Assembly: GCA_002077065.1 (NCBI GenBank)
Contig: NAJO01000018.1
Location: 806,001-870,000, forward strand
Source of the DNA: Cryoendolithus antarcticus
Taxonomy: Eukaryota > Ascomycota > Dothideomycetes > Cladosporiales > Cladosporiaceae
DNA length: 64,000 nt
Direction: 5' to 3'
Shown in pieces: positions 53,465 through 64,000 of the stretch. Under the pieces are notes generated by a model. The model did not search any database, was not told where the DNA came from, and saw only the letters and a program-made list of their open reading frames with translations. The position numbers and the translations under genes are program-made. The first letter of the stretch is position 1. Every line of letters begins with the position of its first letter.

Positions 53465-55578
53465 TCAGCAGCAGACTCTCTCGATATCCCCGACCTCGAT
53501 GACCTCCGTGAGAGGATCTCCTTCACGCTGTTGACCGCATCGCGGACGACGTGAGTGAGCGAGCCTCTTCGAACTATCTATCCGTCGCTTCTTCGAAACA
53601 TGTCCTTCACTGCCATCACTTGGCAGAGCCTCGGCACGGTTTTTCGTCAGAACTCGATTTCGCTTTATACCCATCCCTGTCTCTTCACGTGAAGCATGGA
53701 ACTTCGCATTGAACGTTCGCACGAGATCTTTCACACTCTGCATTCCGCGTAAAAGATCCTTTCTGACCTCATCGGTCAACCACTTCGTCTCGTCGGAGGT
53801 ATGTGACTCTCGATCAGGGCGAGTCGTCGAGTCGTAGATTTCGCGGCGAAAGTTCTGCGTGCGGAAGTCGTTCAGCTTCTTGATGTGATTGGTATTGCGC
53901 CAATCCATTGTATCGGCTTGCTTGAAGCGAAGCCATTTGTTGACACCACGGATGTTGAAGAGATGCTCTTTAACTTGACCGCGAATCGGAGGGGATCGGT
54001 CTGGAACAATGTTCTGCCCAGCCTTAGTGGCAAGGCAGTATTTTGCCTTGCCAGGAGTCCTAGATTGGTCGACGTGAGTGCCTGGGCCATTATTCGTGGG
54101 TTCGCATTGCCTGGCGTCTGTTTTTCGCACAGTCCAGCCATACTTATTTGGCTAATCCTCATCTTCTGACTCAGAGACCAGGTCGATGACTTCCGAAGTG
54201 CTTGAAGCAGGTACCCATACGATGATGATATCCTGAGTGACATCATACCTGTTCTCCGCCCGCAAGCGTGCCCGCAGAGCCCAGATATCGTCGGCGGTCG
54301 GTAGGGTTGTCAGGCATTATGTTATCCTGCACGCCTCCGAGATGTAGGTGTGCAAGTTCCTCGTCGTCCTCGGTAACGTACTGGGATTGTCCAGCACCTT
54401 CAGGCAAAGATCCCGGATTGACGAAACGGAGATCGGGATACCATACTTGGTGCGGGCCTTGGACATGACCCAATACACCTCCTTGTCGCTGCTGCGTGAT
54501 CTCTGCGTGCGTAACATTGGGGTTTTCGGCATGTTGCTGGTCGTATGCGTCGAGCGAGCTGTACTTGCCAGCTCCAGGCACCAGGCGCTGTGGGTTGACG
54601 GTGCCTCCGCGTCGACGTGCATCACTTTGCGCTGCATGCATCGAAGCCATATCGCGGGCTTTGGGGAGCCCATTGTACGCAGCGATAGGCTGAGCAGGTG
54701 CAGAGGTTGCAGCAGGAGGCTCTTCGCAGAATGACCCTGGTACTGTCGAAGACGAAGTTGCACGCCAGACGAGATCCGAGCGGGCGATGTGCGGGATGTC
54801 CACACAGTGTGCAATATCGGCCAATTGCACAGAAGAGGAAAGCCTGATATATCCATCGCTTCGCAGGATCACGACTGGATTCGGCCCTGGAGTGAGCAAA
54901 GCAGGGAAGCGAGAGCCTAGGCGGCTACACTCGGCGTCCGTGGGGGAATTTCTGGGTAGACACCGTCCCAAGTTCTGTCCGGGGAGGATTGGAAACCGCA
55001 ATGTGTGGGCCCGATCTCCCAACGCCAGGTGTCGCTCAGGCGCGGTCGGCCACGTTCTGTCGATATCCACAATGTCAAGGTGCGACGCCTCCGTCGTATC
55101 TTGCAGCATAGACAGATGCGAACTTGACAGGAAGTAGACTGGGAGCGAGAACCGCCGCACGTACTCCTGGTACCAGTGGGTGGTGTATGGCTGCGGCCCA
55201 TGTACAGTCTCTTCGCGACGGATCTTATAACAGATACCATCTTGGCGCCTAACCACGACCATCCCTGGAGGGGTGAGGAGGCGGAAGCGACGGTTTGATC
55301 CATCGTGGATTTCATAGGTCAGCGAAGCTCCCTCAGGCAGAGCGCATAGAGCAGCCAGCCACCTTCTGCGCCTGTAATGAGCTCTTAGCTCTACAAATCG
55401 CTCTAGCGAAGTCGTGTTGTTTCCTGAACAATGTCAGTAAGGATCAAGTGCCTCATGATCGGGCAGGCGCACTCTTGAAGCCTTCTTGGAGGTCCCCGTA
55501 AGTCTGATCAGCAAGGCTGACGGGCGAGGTGATGGTATTCTGCATGCTCGAGGATTCTTTGGCACTGATCTGGTCCAT
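53465..55578 (-). pseudogene. Family locus D: fused N-module plus C-module, broken by a 4-bp duplication and a TAG
   Basis: The exons on the minus strand are 55578-55473 and 55423-53465. The 49-nt intron has a TTACTGAC branch and a TTCAG acceptor; the donor is GTGCGC. Exon 1 begins MDQISAKESSSMQNT. The N-module follows (FRLLTPPGMVVVRR, EETVHGPQPYTTHW, ILRSDGYIRL), then the C-module (GGTVNPQRLVPGAGKYSSLD, WYPDLRFVNP, TEDDEELAHLHLGG). At 54295-54302 the minus strand has ACCGACCG. Reading on with one copy gives PTADDIWALR, matching B's PSAAQIWQLR, and the exon sum becomes exactly 687 codons. A TAG at 54154-54152 also interrupts that frame. After it, NKYGWTVRKTD, MDWRNTNHIKKLNDFR and VRTFNAKF complete the C-module. 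Confidence 0.75.
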
Positions 55579-56747
55579 TTAGGCCTGCAATCTGCAGAAG
55601 TACGCGATATAACGCGAAAATGACTGTCGTTATCGTGTATACGACGGCAAAGGGTGGCGAAAGTCGTCCAGGTCAGCCGCAAAGGGCGATAACCTTGTCT
55701 GGGAGCAGGAGACCCACGCTTTGTTAATCTGGTGTGTTCTAGCGAGCTGATGTATATTCGAGTACCGCGGAAAAGTCTTCGTGTGGGCACTTGGCAATTG
55801 GAAGGGAAGGAAGGGGTAGCAGAGTAGGATATTGGAGGAAGGAACGCGATGGAGGAGGCTTGATCGGACTTCATGTCCCAGTGCTCAAACCACATGAGAG
55901 AATACTGAGCCCTGTACCTACCACGCCTGTTCGACAGCGCTACAATTACTCATATACCTCCCTGAGCCTTGGGATCCAGGGCATGCTAGTACATCCAGCT
56001 GGCACTCCTGCCCTCCAGAAGCGAACTTCCCCGTCCCGCGCCATCTCTCACAAAAGGATGGAAGACACAACGAGTACTTATGCAGACTCGCACAGTGGAC
56101 AGTACAACATCAATGTCCACAGAGCTACCGGTAAAGTCCCGCGATCATCGTAGCATACTGTTGTCGTTCTCATAGCTGCTTCTGGCATCGCAGCGAAGAG
56201 TCAATCAAGGATGAACGTATCCAAGCTTCACACTTCTCTCTCTCTGTCCGCTATCACTTTGTCTGGCGTGATTGAACGTTGAGATCGCCTTCGCACTGTC
56301 GAAGGCGAGGAAAGACAGACTCATCTCTCAATGTCTGTGTTTTCGAGGCACTCATATCACGAGGTACGTAAAGCTGCACTGTCACAGCGGCAATGGAGTG
56401 GAGAGATCAATGACTTGGGTAAAGCTTGAGACTCTTAAGGTAGAAAGATGGACGACATGGTACATCCCCTAGAAGAGTGCTGTCCAGGCTATTCTCCGCA
56501 CGGCATGTATCTCCACCAGCACGCGAGTCGCGACAAAGTCAATGGCTGCTAACCTATCGCAGCATGACGTCCGCGCACTCATTTGCTTTGCCGGCGCTGT
56601 GAGTGGATACTCGAGGGGTGTATGGAGGTGGCACGTAGATGTAGGAAGAGCACACGTTGTAGTTCTCATCGTGCCTCAATCGTATCTTGACTCCCATCGT
56701 GCAGCATCGCTGACAGGCGTGATCGGAACCCCCCCTGCAGCTTAGAA
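55579..56747. other. Intergenic, about 1.17 kb
   Basis: This is the divergent region between locus D and the OSH-type gene. Short frames only; no recognised gene, RNA or repeat. Confidence 0.35.
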
Positions 56748-59700
56748 ATGACGTCCTCAGGCTTAGATGGGCGAATGTCTCAGGTTCAAGACGGCAACAC
56801 TACAGACAGCGCCGACGACAGCAACAGATTGGCACCCTCTGCAGTCAAAAGTCACAAACGCTCGAAATCGAGTGCTGCGCGAGCACTCCTGTCACGCGCC
56901 ACGAGTCGTGGAAACGTGCCCACGCTAGCAAGCAGCGGAGTGGACAGCAAAGATATGGCACACTCAGGCAATGGAGACAGCACTGGCTCTGCGATCCCTA
57001 CGGCAGGCATCCAAACTCCAGTAGCTTCGTCTAGAACCTCCAACATCGGCCACCGACCACACCTCTCCACGACGATGTCCTACAGCAATAACAAGCTCGA
57101 CTCGCCCAGTAGCCGGAGCATGCAAGAGACCACTCCAATAACGCCTTCAAGCGCCGGTCAAGGCGTCAGCATAGAGCAGAGTGTACGGTTGTTCAAGGTG
57201 TTTGAAGCTCTGCGGAATGGCGATACTGCCGTTATTGCTCGAGCAACGAAGGGAGATGATCAGACTCGGCTGGACGGCACGACAATATTGCACCTCGCCA
57301 TACAGTGCGCCGAATTGCCAGTCATCGAGTTCGTGCTGTCTCAGCAGACGGCAGATGTCAATGCTAGGGACCGGGATGGTAACACACCACTTCACCTGGC
57401 GTCCTCTCTCGGCAGAACTCCTGTGGTGAAGCTTCTACTTGAGCGGCAGGATGTAAACGATGCAGCGACAAATTACCAGGGGAAGACACCACTCGATCTG
57501 GCAAAGAGCCCGGAGGTCTTCCAGCAGCTACAATTGGCCAGAAGTATGTTCATCGCCACGAACGTGCAGAAAGTGCACCAGCTTGTCAACAAGCACGATT
57601 ACGAGGGACTTGAGGCTTTGCTAGGCGATGAGAAGGTCCAGGCTTCTCTTGATGTGAACGGACCAGAATTGGCGACAGACGCTGCGACCACTGAAGCTGG
57701 AGGAACTCTGCTGCATGAGGCGGCACGGAAGAAGGATACGAAGCTCGCACAATTGCTACTACTGAATGGAGCAGATCCATTTCGACGAGACAGGAAAGGC
57801 AAGTTGCCACAGGACGTTACTAAAGATGACCGGACAAGGGCGATCCTCAAGAGATCGCCCGCCGCTGCAGTGGCTCAACGAAGCATACAGGAGAAGACCA
57901 TTCTCGGCGATCATGCTCAGGCGCCGCTGTCAGAAGCAGGTCCCGGTGGCAAAGAGAGCAGAGAGATGAAAGGCTACCTGCGCAAGTGGACGAACTACAC
58001 CTCCGGCTACAAGCTGCGGTGGTTCGTGCTCGAAGACGGAGTGTTGAGCTACTACAAGAATCAAGATGATGCTGGATCTGCTTGCAGAGGCGCGATCAAC
58101 ATGCGGATTGCTAAGCTGAAGATGGACCCGAAGGACAAGCTGCTGTTTGAGATTCATGGCAAGAGCTCAGTGAAGTACAATCTGAAAGCAAATCATGAGG
58201 TTGAGGCGAAGAGGTGGTTCTGGGCACTGAACAACGCCATTCAGTGGGCGAAAGATGAAGAGCGTGAGGAGACGAAGAGGCAGCAGAGTGAGAATCTGGC
58301 GCTTAAGGAAGCTCGAAAGGAGCAGGCCGAGCGGCAACACGCGAAAGACGATGGAGGCGTCTCAGGTACAAGTCATCTCCTGCCAGGCGCTGCTCTCGGT
58401 CTAAGCACGTCCGCCAGCAGTGTCATAGAGGGGACGAGCGCTTATGAGCCCAGCATTGGCGATGACTCCATGATGAAGGGCTTGACTCGGACCAACACGG
58501 CGACAATGGAAGGTGACCTTGACGACGATGACGACTTCGGCGACGATGCAAGCAGTTATGAGATACGCCCAGCTAACCGCGACGCATTCTCCATCACTGC
58601 TCAGTCTGCGAAGCTCCAGCTTGACCTGCTGGAACAAGTCTCCGCCGCTCTCAAGCGCGAGCAGAACGCGCACCCAGACACTCAAATCAGCCACCCAACG
58701 GTTGTGCAAGCTCTTTCAAGCTACGAGACTGCTGTCGGCAACCTGAAGGGCCTGGTTCTGGATCTCCTCCGCATCAGCCGCGACCACGAAGGCTTCTGGC
58801 AACACCGCCTCGAGCGCGAGCAGAATGTCCGAAGGTTGTGGGAAGATAGCATGGCGCGTGTAGCAGAAGAGCAGGAGATACTCGAGACCCGGATCGGCGA
58901 GAGTGAGGACAAACGGAAGCGTACAAAGCGCGCCTTGCGTGAGGCGCTGGGAGGACACAGCGGTATCAGCAGGTCTGCTTCGCTCGACGCAAGTCAAGAG
59001 ACGCAATTCACGATCGCGCCTGAGCTGGTGGCGAGTGCGGCGCAAGCTCCTGCCAGAACCCCTACGCTCGAGCTGCCAAAGGACGCACTTGCCAACAACA
59101 GAAAGCGGAGGCCCACTATCGCAGCGCTCACGAACAACGAGGTCTCCGACGACGATGACGAGGAAGAAGAGGAATTCTTCGATGCGGTCGATGCGGGCGA
59201 AGTCGAGGTGGTCGATGTCATGCCGCCGATGAGCCCACCTGCTGTCGCTGTCCCAGTCGCCGAGAAGGGAGAGGTGCCAGCGCTAAATGTAGAGGGAGAT
59301 GAGGTAGCGCTCAAGAAGCAGCAACTCGAGCAAGAGATCGCCAAATCCTACCGTGGCTACGAAGATGGTCCGCGAAAACGTCTGACGTTAGACGCTGACA
59401 ATAGACCTAAAGTTGGTCTATGGGTAAGTGGTCCTGCAAGTACTTATCGCTTCCAACATACGTACTGACAACAGACAATAGGGCATCCTCAAATCCATGA
59501 TCGGCAAAGACATGACCAAGATGACCCTTCCCGTCTCATTCAACGAGCCCACGTCCCTCCTCTATCGCGTGGTGGAAGATTTGGAATACACTTCCCTCCT
59601 GAACACCGCCGCCTCCCGTCCGGATAGCACCGAGCGTCTGGTCTACGTCGCGGCTTTCGCAGCATCCGAGTACGCTTCCACCATCGGTCGTGTCGCTAAG

Positions 59701-60618
59701 CCGTTCAACCCGCTGCTTGGTGAGACGTACGAGTACGTGCGCCCAGATCTCGGCTACCGCTTCTTCATCGAGCAGGTGTCTCATCATCCGCCCGTTGGCG
59801 CTGCCTACGCGGAGAGCAAGAATTGGGATTACTACGGCGAGTCGGCAGTAAAGTCAAAGTTCTACGGCAAGTCTTTCGAGTTCAATCCACTGGGCACGTG
59901 GTTCTTGCGACTCCGCCCAGCTTCTGGAGGCGAGGAGCTATATACGTGGAAGAAGGTCACGTCTTCTGTCGTTGGCATCATCACGGGTAATCCAGTCGTG
60001 GACAACTACGGACCGATGGAGATCAAGAACTGGACTACCGGCGAGGTCTGCTTACTGGACTTCAAGGCTAAGGGCTGGAAAGCTAGCAGTGCCTATCAAG
60101 TCAGCGGTAAAGTCCTCGACAAGGCCGGTAAGACTCGCTGGTCCATGGGAGGGCGCTGGAATGACAAGATCTATGCCCGTCTCACCCCAGGATACGAAGC
60201 CGATGTTTCGGAAGGGAACGAGAAGGCTTTCCTGGTATGGGAAGCGCACCCCCGACCCACAGGCGTCCCCTTCAACCTCACGCCCTTCGCCGTTACGCTC
60301 AACGACCCTGCGCCGTCTCTACTGCCATTCCTCGCTCCCACTGACTCCCGTCTTCGTCCTGACCAGCGAGCTATGGAAGAAGGCGAGTACGACTTCGCCG
60401 CCAGGGAGAAGAACCGCGTTGAAGAGGGGCAGAGGGCGAGGCGGAAGGTCCGGGAGAGCAGTGGGAAGGAGTTCGAGGCGCGATGGTTCCAGAAAGCGAG
60501 ACATGAAGTTACGGGAGAGGAGTACTGGAAGTTTGGTGGCGAGTACTGGCCTATCAGAGACGCGGTGGTGAGCGGGCAGAGCGATTGGAAGAATGAGAGG
60601 TTGGAGGAGATCTTCTAG
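56748..60618 (+). CDS. OSH1: Oxysterol-binding protein, Osh1/Osh2 type (ankyrin, PH, FFAT, ORD)
   Basis: The exons are 56748-59423 and 59482-60618, giving 1270 residues. After a disordered S/T-rich start, ankyrin repeats occupy about 150-385 ([37 protein letters not shown]). A PH domain starts near 406 ([19 protein letters not shown]). Coiled-coil and acidic stretches follow. An FFAT motif EFFDAVD at about 806-812 would bind the ER protein VAP/Scs2. The ORD begins right after the intron ([20 protein letters not shown]) and holds the family fingerprint EQVSHHPP. Proteins of this plan exchange sterol and PI4P at ER-Golgi or ER-plasma-membrane contacts. Whether it matches Osh1 or Osh2 cannot be told by eye. 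Confidence 0.94.
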
Positions 60619-60691
60619 GACACGGTGCTGTAGATCGAGCTGAAGTGTCACAAAGCAATGTTGTAGGCTAGGGCCACTCCACTGACACAAT

Positions 60692-61150
60692 ATGAGCATT
60701 GAGCGTGTACGTCGTCCTTCACAGCCTCTTATCACTTGTAGCCTCCATGACGTAGCTTTGATGTACATACAGCGTTGGACTAACTTACCGCTAGTAATCA
60801 GCGGCCATGGGTCTTCCACCGATCTTGTCCTCAACGATCACATGGGCAGAAGCGTTCAGATGGATTCTTCAAGGCTTTCAGTGCTCCTAAACCTCTCGTC
60901 GAGACACCGCCTTAAAGGCGCGGTGTTCAATGCATGCTACACGCACGAACAATCAGCAAGCGTATCGCGTTCTTTTGGCCCTGCAATGGTAATGGGTGGT
61001 GTACTTGACGACCAGGCAGCAATTAACTTCTCTCAGCAGTTCTACTCGTATCTCGGCAATGGCTTACCCTTTCAGGAAGCATTCGAATTCGCATCCTTGA
61101 CTGCGGACCTCACTGGCCTACAGGATGATTTCAGGCCCGTGCTTCTTTGA
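60692..61150 (+). pseudogene. Truncated caspase-like/CHAT-domain fragment
   Basis: This is an open frame of 152 residues only 74 bp after the OSH-type gene. It carries a histidine motif (VISGHGSSTDLVLND, His39) and a cysteine motif (GAVFNACYTHEQS, Cys82), spaced 43 residues apart. These are followed by MVMGGVLDDQAAINFSQQFY and PFQEAFEFA. This pattern is the second half of the CHAT/caspase-like peptidase fold with a His-Cys dyad. The first strands of the domain and any partner domains are missing, and no room exists upstream. An intron ending at 60795 (CTAAC, then CGCTAG) is possible but did not give a consistent frame. It may be a remnant or an expressed mini-protein. Confidence 0.45.
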
Positions 61151-61405
61151 TAGCGATGGTGGCGATGAAGGAGCCCCGAATTGTGCACTAAAATTCTTAC
61201 AAGATCGAGTACTGAGCACTTTCAATCATGCATACCTCTTCGACTTTGGTTCAAGTAATGTGAAGATCATTGTGTGTAGTTTCAGATACATCTCCATACG
61301 GCCGATCGTTCCGAGGTACTATACCGCACAATGCCCTCAGTCCAGTACACCCCGAACGCCATCGCTTCCAAACGCATCTAGGATCACCATTACAGCGCCC
61401 TCACA
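61151..61405. other. Convergent spacer, 255 bp
   Basis: These are the 3' flanks of the CHAT-like fragment and the DUF2235 gene. Nothing is recognised. Confidence 0.3.
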
Positions 61406-63160
61406 TCAGATCGTCTTCGGATGAAACCCCTGCGTAATCCTCCCAGCAACCCCGTTTCCATCAATCTGCATCTTGTTCCTCGCCACCGGATCCAAATCCT
61501 TCAACGCCACCTCGAAAGGCCCAAGCACATCCTCCTCCAGCACCTTCTCGCTCACCTCACCAGGGCTCGTCCACACCCACTTCGCAGGGACCTGCTTCCC
61601 TGCTGGAACGCCAGCAGGCGTACCCTCATGCCGAAGGTGCCCGTCCTCTAGCTTCCAACCTTCCAGCGGACCTTTGGGCGTTTGCGGTAGGTACGTGTAG
61701 GGTCGCGTGGAGCGGAAGAGGCGCCGATAGAGCCACTGTACGTACGGCTGTAGGCTGAGTCCGTGGGGGAAGGCACTGGACCAGTCTGATTCAACGCCGT
61801 TGGCGCCTTCATCTATGCGGTAGCGGACTGAGGCGTGGATGTACTCGTGCGTGTTGATCATTGGGACTGTTTCTTTGGACGTGAAGTAGCTTGTGCGTTT
61901 GTATTGGCCTGGCTTGCGAACCTGGAAGCCAGCGAGAGATTGCGGGAAGGTGAGGGAGTCATAGACGGTACCTTTGGCCCAGCCTCGAGAGTTGGCCTTA
62001 TCGCGCGAGTAGTCTGCAACTTGCAGCTCGGAGTAGTTCGTGATGTACGAGGCGTCGAATTTAATCCAGTCGAGTTCTGTCGTCTGGCTGCCTTTCGGTC
62101 TGGTGTTGCCAGATAGCTGGTCCATCATCCACATCAGCGTAATGTCGGCGTTCCCCTGATCGGCATACGATCCTCCGATGTTGCTGTGCGCACCGGCGAA
62201 CCAGCACTGCTTCAAGTTTGTAGTGCAGTCTTTGGGACGCTCCCAAACAGCGGGGGAGAACGGGTATCGGCGCTCATCTAAACCAAGCGCCTGGAATGCG
62301 TTCTCAACGTGATTATCGATCGTGGTGTCGAGCCACTTGTACTCGTGAATGTAACCTGGCAGGAACCCGAATATCTTTCTGATCTTGGGGTTGATCGGGA
62401 TGCCAAGGGAGCCCACAGTATCCCACACACCGATGCACTTGATCTTGGCAGCTTTGGTGAGGTGATTCGCGACAAGGAACTTGCGGTAGTTCAGAAGATA
62501 CTCTCCGATCTTCCTGAGCTTGTCGTCATCGCCTTCCACATGGACGGAGTCGTCGACGGGCATGTCTTCTTCCCTACCCCCATGTTTCTTACACCAAGCT
62601 TTGAAGAATATCGGTGGGTGCTTAGGATCGCCAGCGTGCTCCCAGTCCTGGAAGATCTCGTAGAAGAATGGCATTGCCCTGCGCTCCAAGATACCGAATG
62701 CTCCGATAAAGCCACCGATCGAACGAGCCGTGAATGCACCGCGTGAGAATCCAACCAGGAAAATCGAATCCGGCTGATCGACTTTCGCGTCCCTCTGATC
62801 TGAGTAGTTGCTGACGAGGAACGAGTACGCTTCTCGCACGTTCTCTGAAAGACCAGCTCCAGTGCCGCCGCCGAATAACTTGTCCCAGACTCCCAAGCCA
62901 GTGCCAACGCCAGCTTGGTAGTACACGATCTGCTGATGATGGCCATCATCCTGGTCCTGGATTGCCCGAGCGAGGCGAGTGACGTTCGTGGGGTTCACAG
63001 GGTGGCCAGCGCCGCCAAACTTGTCCTTTACCCAGGCGTTGTCGGCATTGGCCCAGGTGCCATCGCAGCAGACAATCAGCTTCTTAGGCGATGGTGCTGC
63101 TACTGCGGTGATTGAGCTATGTCGTCTGTGGCCATTCGCGATCGCAAGGTTGTTTTCCAT
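61406..63160 (-). CDS. DUF2235 alpha/beta hydrolase
   Basis: This is a single exon of 584 residues from the ATG at 63160 (MENNLAIANGHRRH). The DUF2235 signatures are present: KLIVCCDGTWANADN near residue 27; VYYQAGVGTG; the nucleophile elbow FLVGFSRGAFTARS (GFSRG); IGVWDTVGSLGIP with the acid; and CWFAGAHSNIGGSY with the histidine, making a Ser-Asp-His set. The fold is shared with bacterial Tle1 phospholipases, but fungal members have no settled substrate. The C-terminal 150 residues (YVQWLYRRLFRSTRPYTYL...) are typical of fungal copies. An earlier in-frame ATG at 63265 would add 35 arginine-rich residues with no acidic ones. Confidence 0.88.
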   Translation of the reverse strand: MENNLAIANGHRRHSSITAVAAPSPKKLIVCCDGTWANADNAWVKDKFGGAGHPVNPTNVTRLARAIQDQDDGHHQQIVYYQAGVGTGLGVWDKLFGGGTGAGLSENVREAYSFLVSNYSDQRDAKVDQPDSIFLVGFSRGAFTARSIGGFIGAFGILERRAMPFFYEIFQDWEHAGDPKHPPIFFKAWCKKHGGREEDMPVDDSVHVEGDDDKLRKIGEYLLNYRKFLVANHLTKAAKIKCIGVWDTVGSLGIPINPKIRKIFGFLPGYIHEYKWLDTTIDNHVENAFQALGLDERRYPFSPAVWERPKDCTTNLKQCWFAGAHSNIGGSYADQGNADITLMWMMDQLSGNTRPKGSQTTELDWIKFDASYITNYSELQVADYSRDKANSRGWAKGTVYDSLTFPQSLAGFQVRKPGQYKRTSYFTSKETVPMINTHEYIHASVRYRIDEGANGVESDWSSAFPHGLSLQPYVQWLYRRLFRSTRPYTYLPQTPKGPLEGWKLEDGHLRHEGTPAGVPAGKQVPAKWVWTSPGEVSEKVLEEDVLGPFEVALKDLDPVARNKMQIDGNGVAGRITQGFHPKTI

Positions 63161-64000
63161 GTTGCCGAGGCGCTGCAGGTGGCCTGTAAGTCTGATCGGG
63201 TGTGACAAATAAGACCTGCTCGGAAGTCTTGTCGCTGTTGATCTCACACTTCGACTGGCATGCATATGAATATGGTATACCTCCAACTACAACGTCAGCC
63301 GCTCAGACGTACAGCAAGAAAGAATAGCGACTCGAAAGCGTCTTACCATCGCATCAGATAGACCATGCGGTCAGAGTGATCATATATGAACTCTTCTCAG
63401 TGCCTCAGCTGTGAGAGCCAAGGCACCATGGTGTGAGCACCTGGGGCCGCTGCAGACAGCCTCATGCCCCGAATAGGAACAGGGCTGAGGGTTCTCGTCT
63501 AGCTCACCGGCTGCGCCGCGCGCCATGCCATGAGGAGGCTTGGTACTTATGCCAAGGGTGGGCTGAGGCACCATGGTCCGTCCAGTCAGGAGCGGTAGAT
63601 CACTGCTGCACGATCGCTTACTGCGCAAGCCGGTGAGCGACATGTGGTCTGGTCGTTGTCTCAGTACGCCAGCCGTGCTAGCTGTGGGCAGGCGCGAGAG
63701 CTCGAGCTGTCAAACTCATCGTGGTTCACGTGGTGGGCCGATTGCCGTTACGTAGGTGCGTGCCAACCGGGGTTGATATGAGCCAATGGGATTACGTCCT
63801 TGAGTCACCTGCCGCTCCCGGACGCCAGAGCTGAACGCCACAGCTGAAAGCCGACCTCACTTCTGAGTTGGTGGAATCCAGTGTGCAGTGATTCAATCTC
63901 GGTTTGTGGTCAGACGGAGGAGAGCTCGCAGCTCGACATTCGCAGCCAGGTTCTCTCAGTCGTCGAGGGCACTGCTATGTACTGATCAGCCAGATCAAGA
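63161..64000. other. Right-edge region, 840 bp
   Basis: This is the upstream region of the DUF2235 gene to the end of the window. No frame with a recognisable product is seen. Part of it could be the leader of a gene beyond the edge. Confidence 0.3.

Overview
The window is nuclear DNA from a filamentous ascomycete. The coding genes are GC-rich and carry 49-90 nt introns with GTAAGT-type donors and CTRAC branch points. The recognisable set is fungal: UTP10, KAP95, SUR2, HSP104, DUS1, RPS5, an OSH1/OSH2-type oxysterol protein, WSC-domain and Pth11-like proteins. The style and the 3' end of an embedded ITS1 fragment suggest a dothideomycete, perhaps Capnodiales or Mycosphaerellales; that placement is inference.

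Layout. 1-16.9 kb is mostly housekeeping: the 5' part of NRDE2 (-), UTP10 (+), a membrane RING-H2 protein (+), a GFA-type protein (-), a hypothetical (-), importin beta KAP95 (-), the sphinganine C4-hydroxylase SUR2 (-) and a LysM protein (+). 17.1-17.5 kb holds a stray piece of rDNA (5' half of 5.8S plus ITS1) next to what looks like the N-terminal exon of a lost MFS transporter. 18.3-31 kb has an MFS transporter (+), a bZIP factor (-), a four-exon membrane protein (-), RPS5 (+), another membrane protein (-), an FAD monooxygenase (+) and an F-box/DUF7730-like protein (-). 32.0-34.9 kb holds two neighbouring broken genes, a sugar transporter and a glutathione S-transferase. 35.1-42.9 kb has WRAP73 (-) and HSP104 (+), divergent around a promoter with a perfect heat-shock element, then a secreted WSC protein (+).

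43.7-55.6 kb is the unusual part. Four loci belong to one family that I do not recognise. Locus A (43735-45378, +), B (47689-49458, -) and D (53465-55578, -) share a C-module; C (49873-50802, -) and D share an N-module. D encodes both modules in one frame, whereas C and B carry them as two adjacent genes on the same strand. Only B is intact. A has an in-frame TGA, C a TAG and a frameshift, D a TAG and a 4-bp tandem-duplication frameshift. DUS1 and a Pth11-like receptor lie among them. 56.7-63.2 kb has the OSH-type protein (+), a truncated caspase/CHAT-like piece (+) and a DUF2235 hydrolase (-).

I found no tRNA genes, CRISPR arrays or complete transposons. Exon joins were worked out by eye from splice signals, reading phase and family knowledge. 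No alignment or database search was run.
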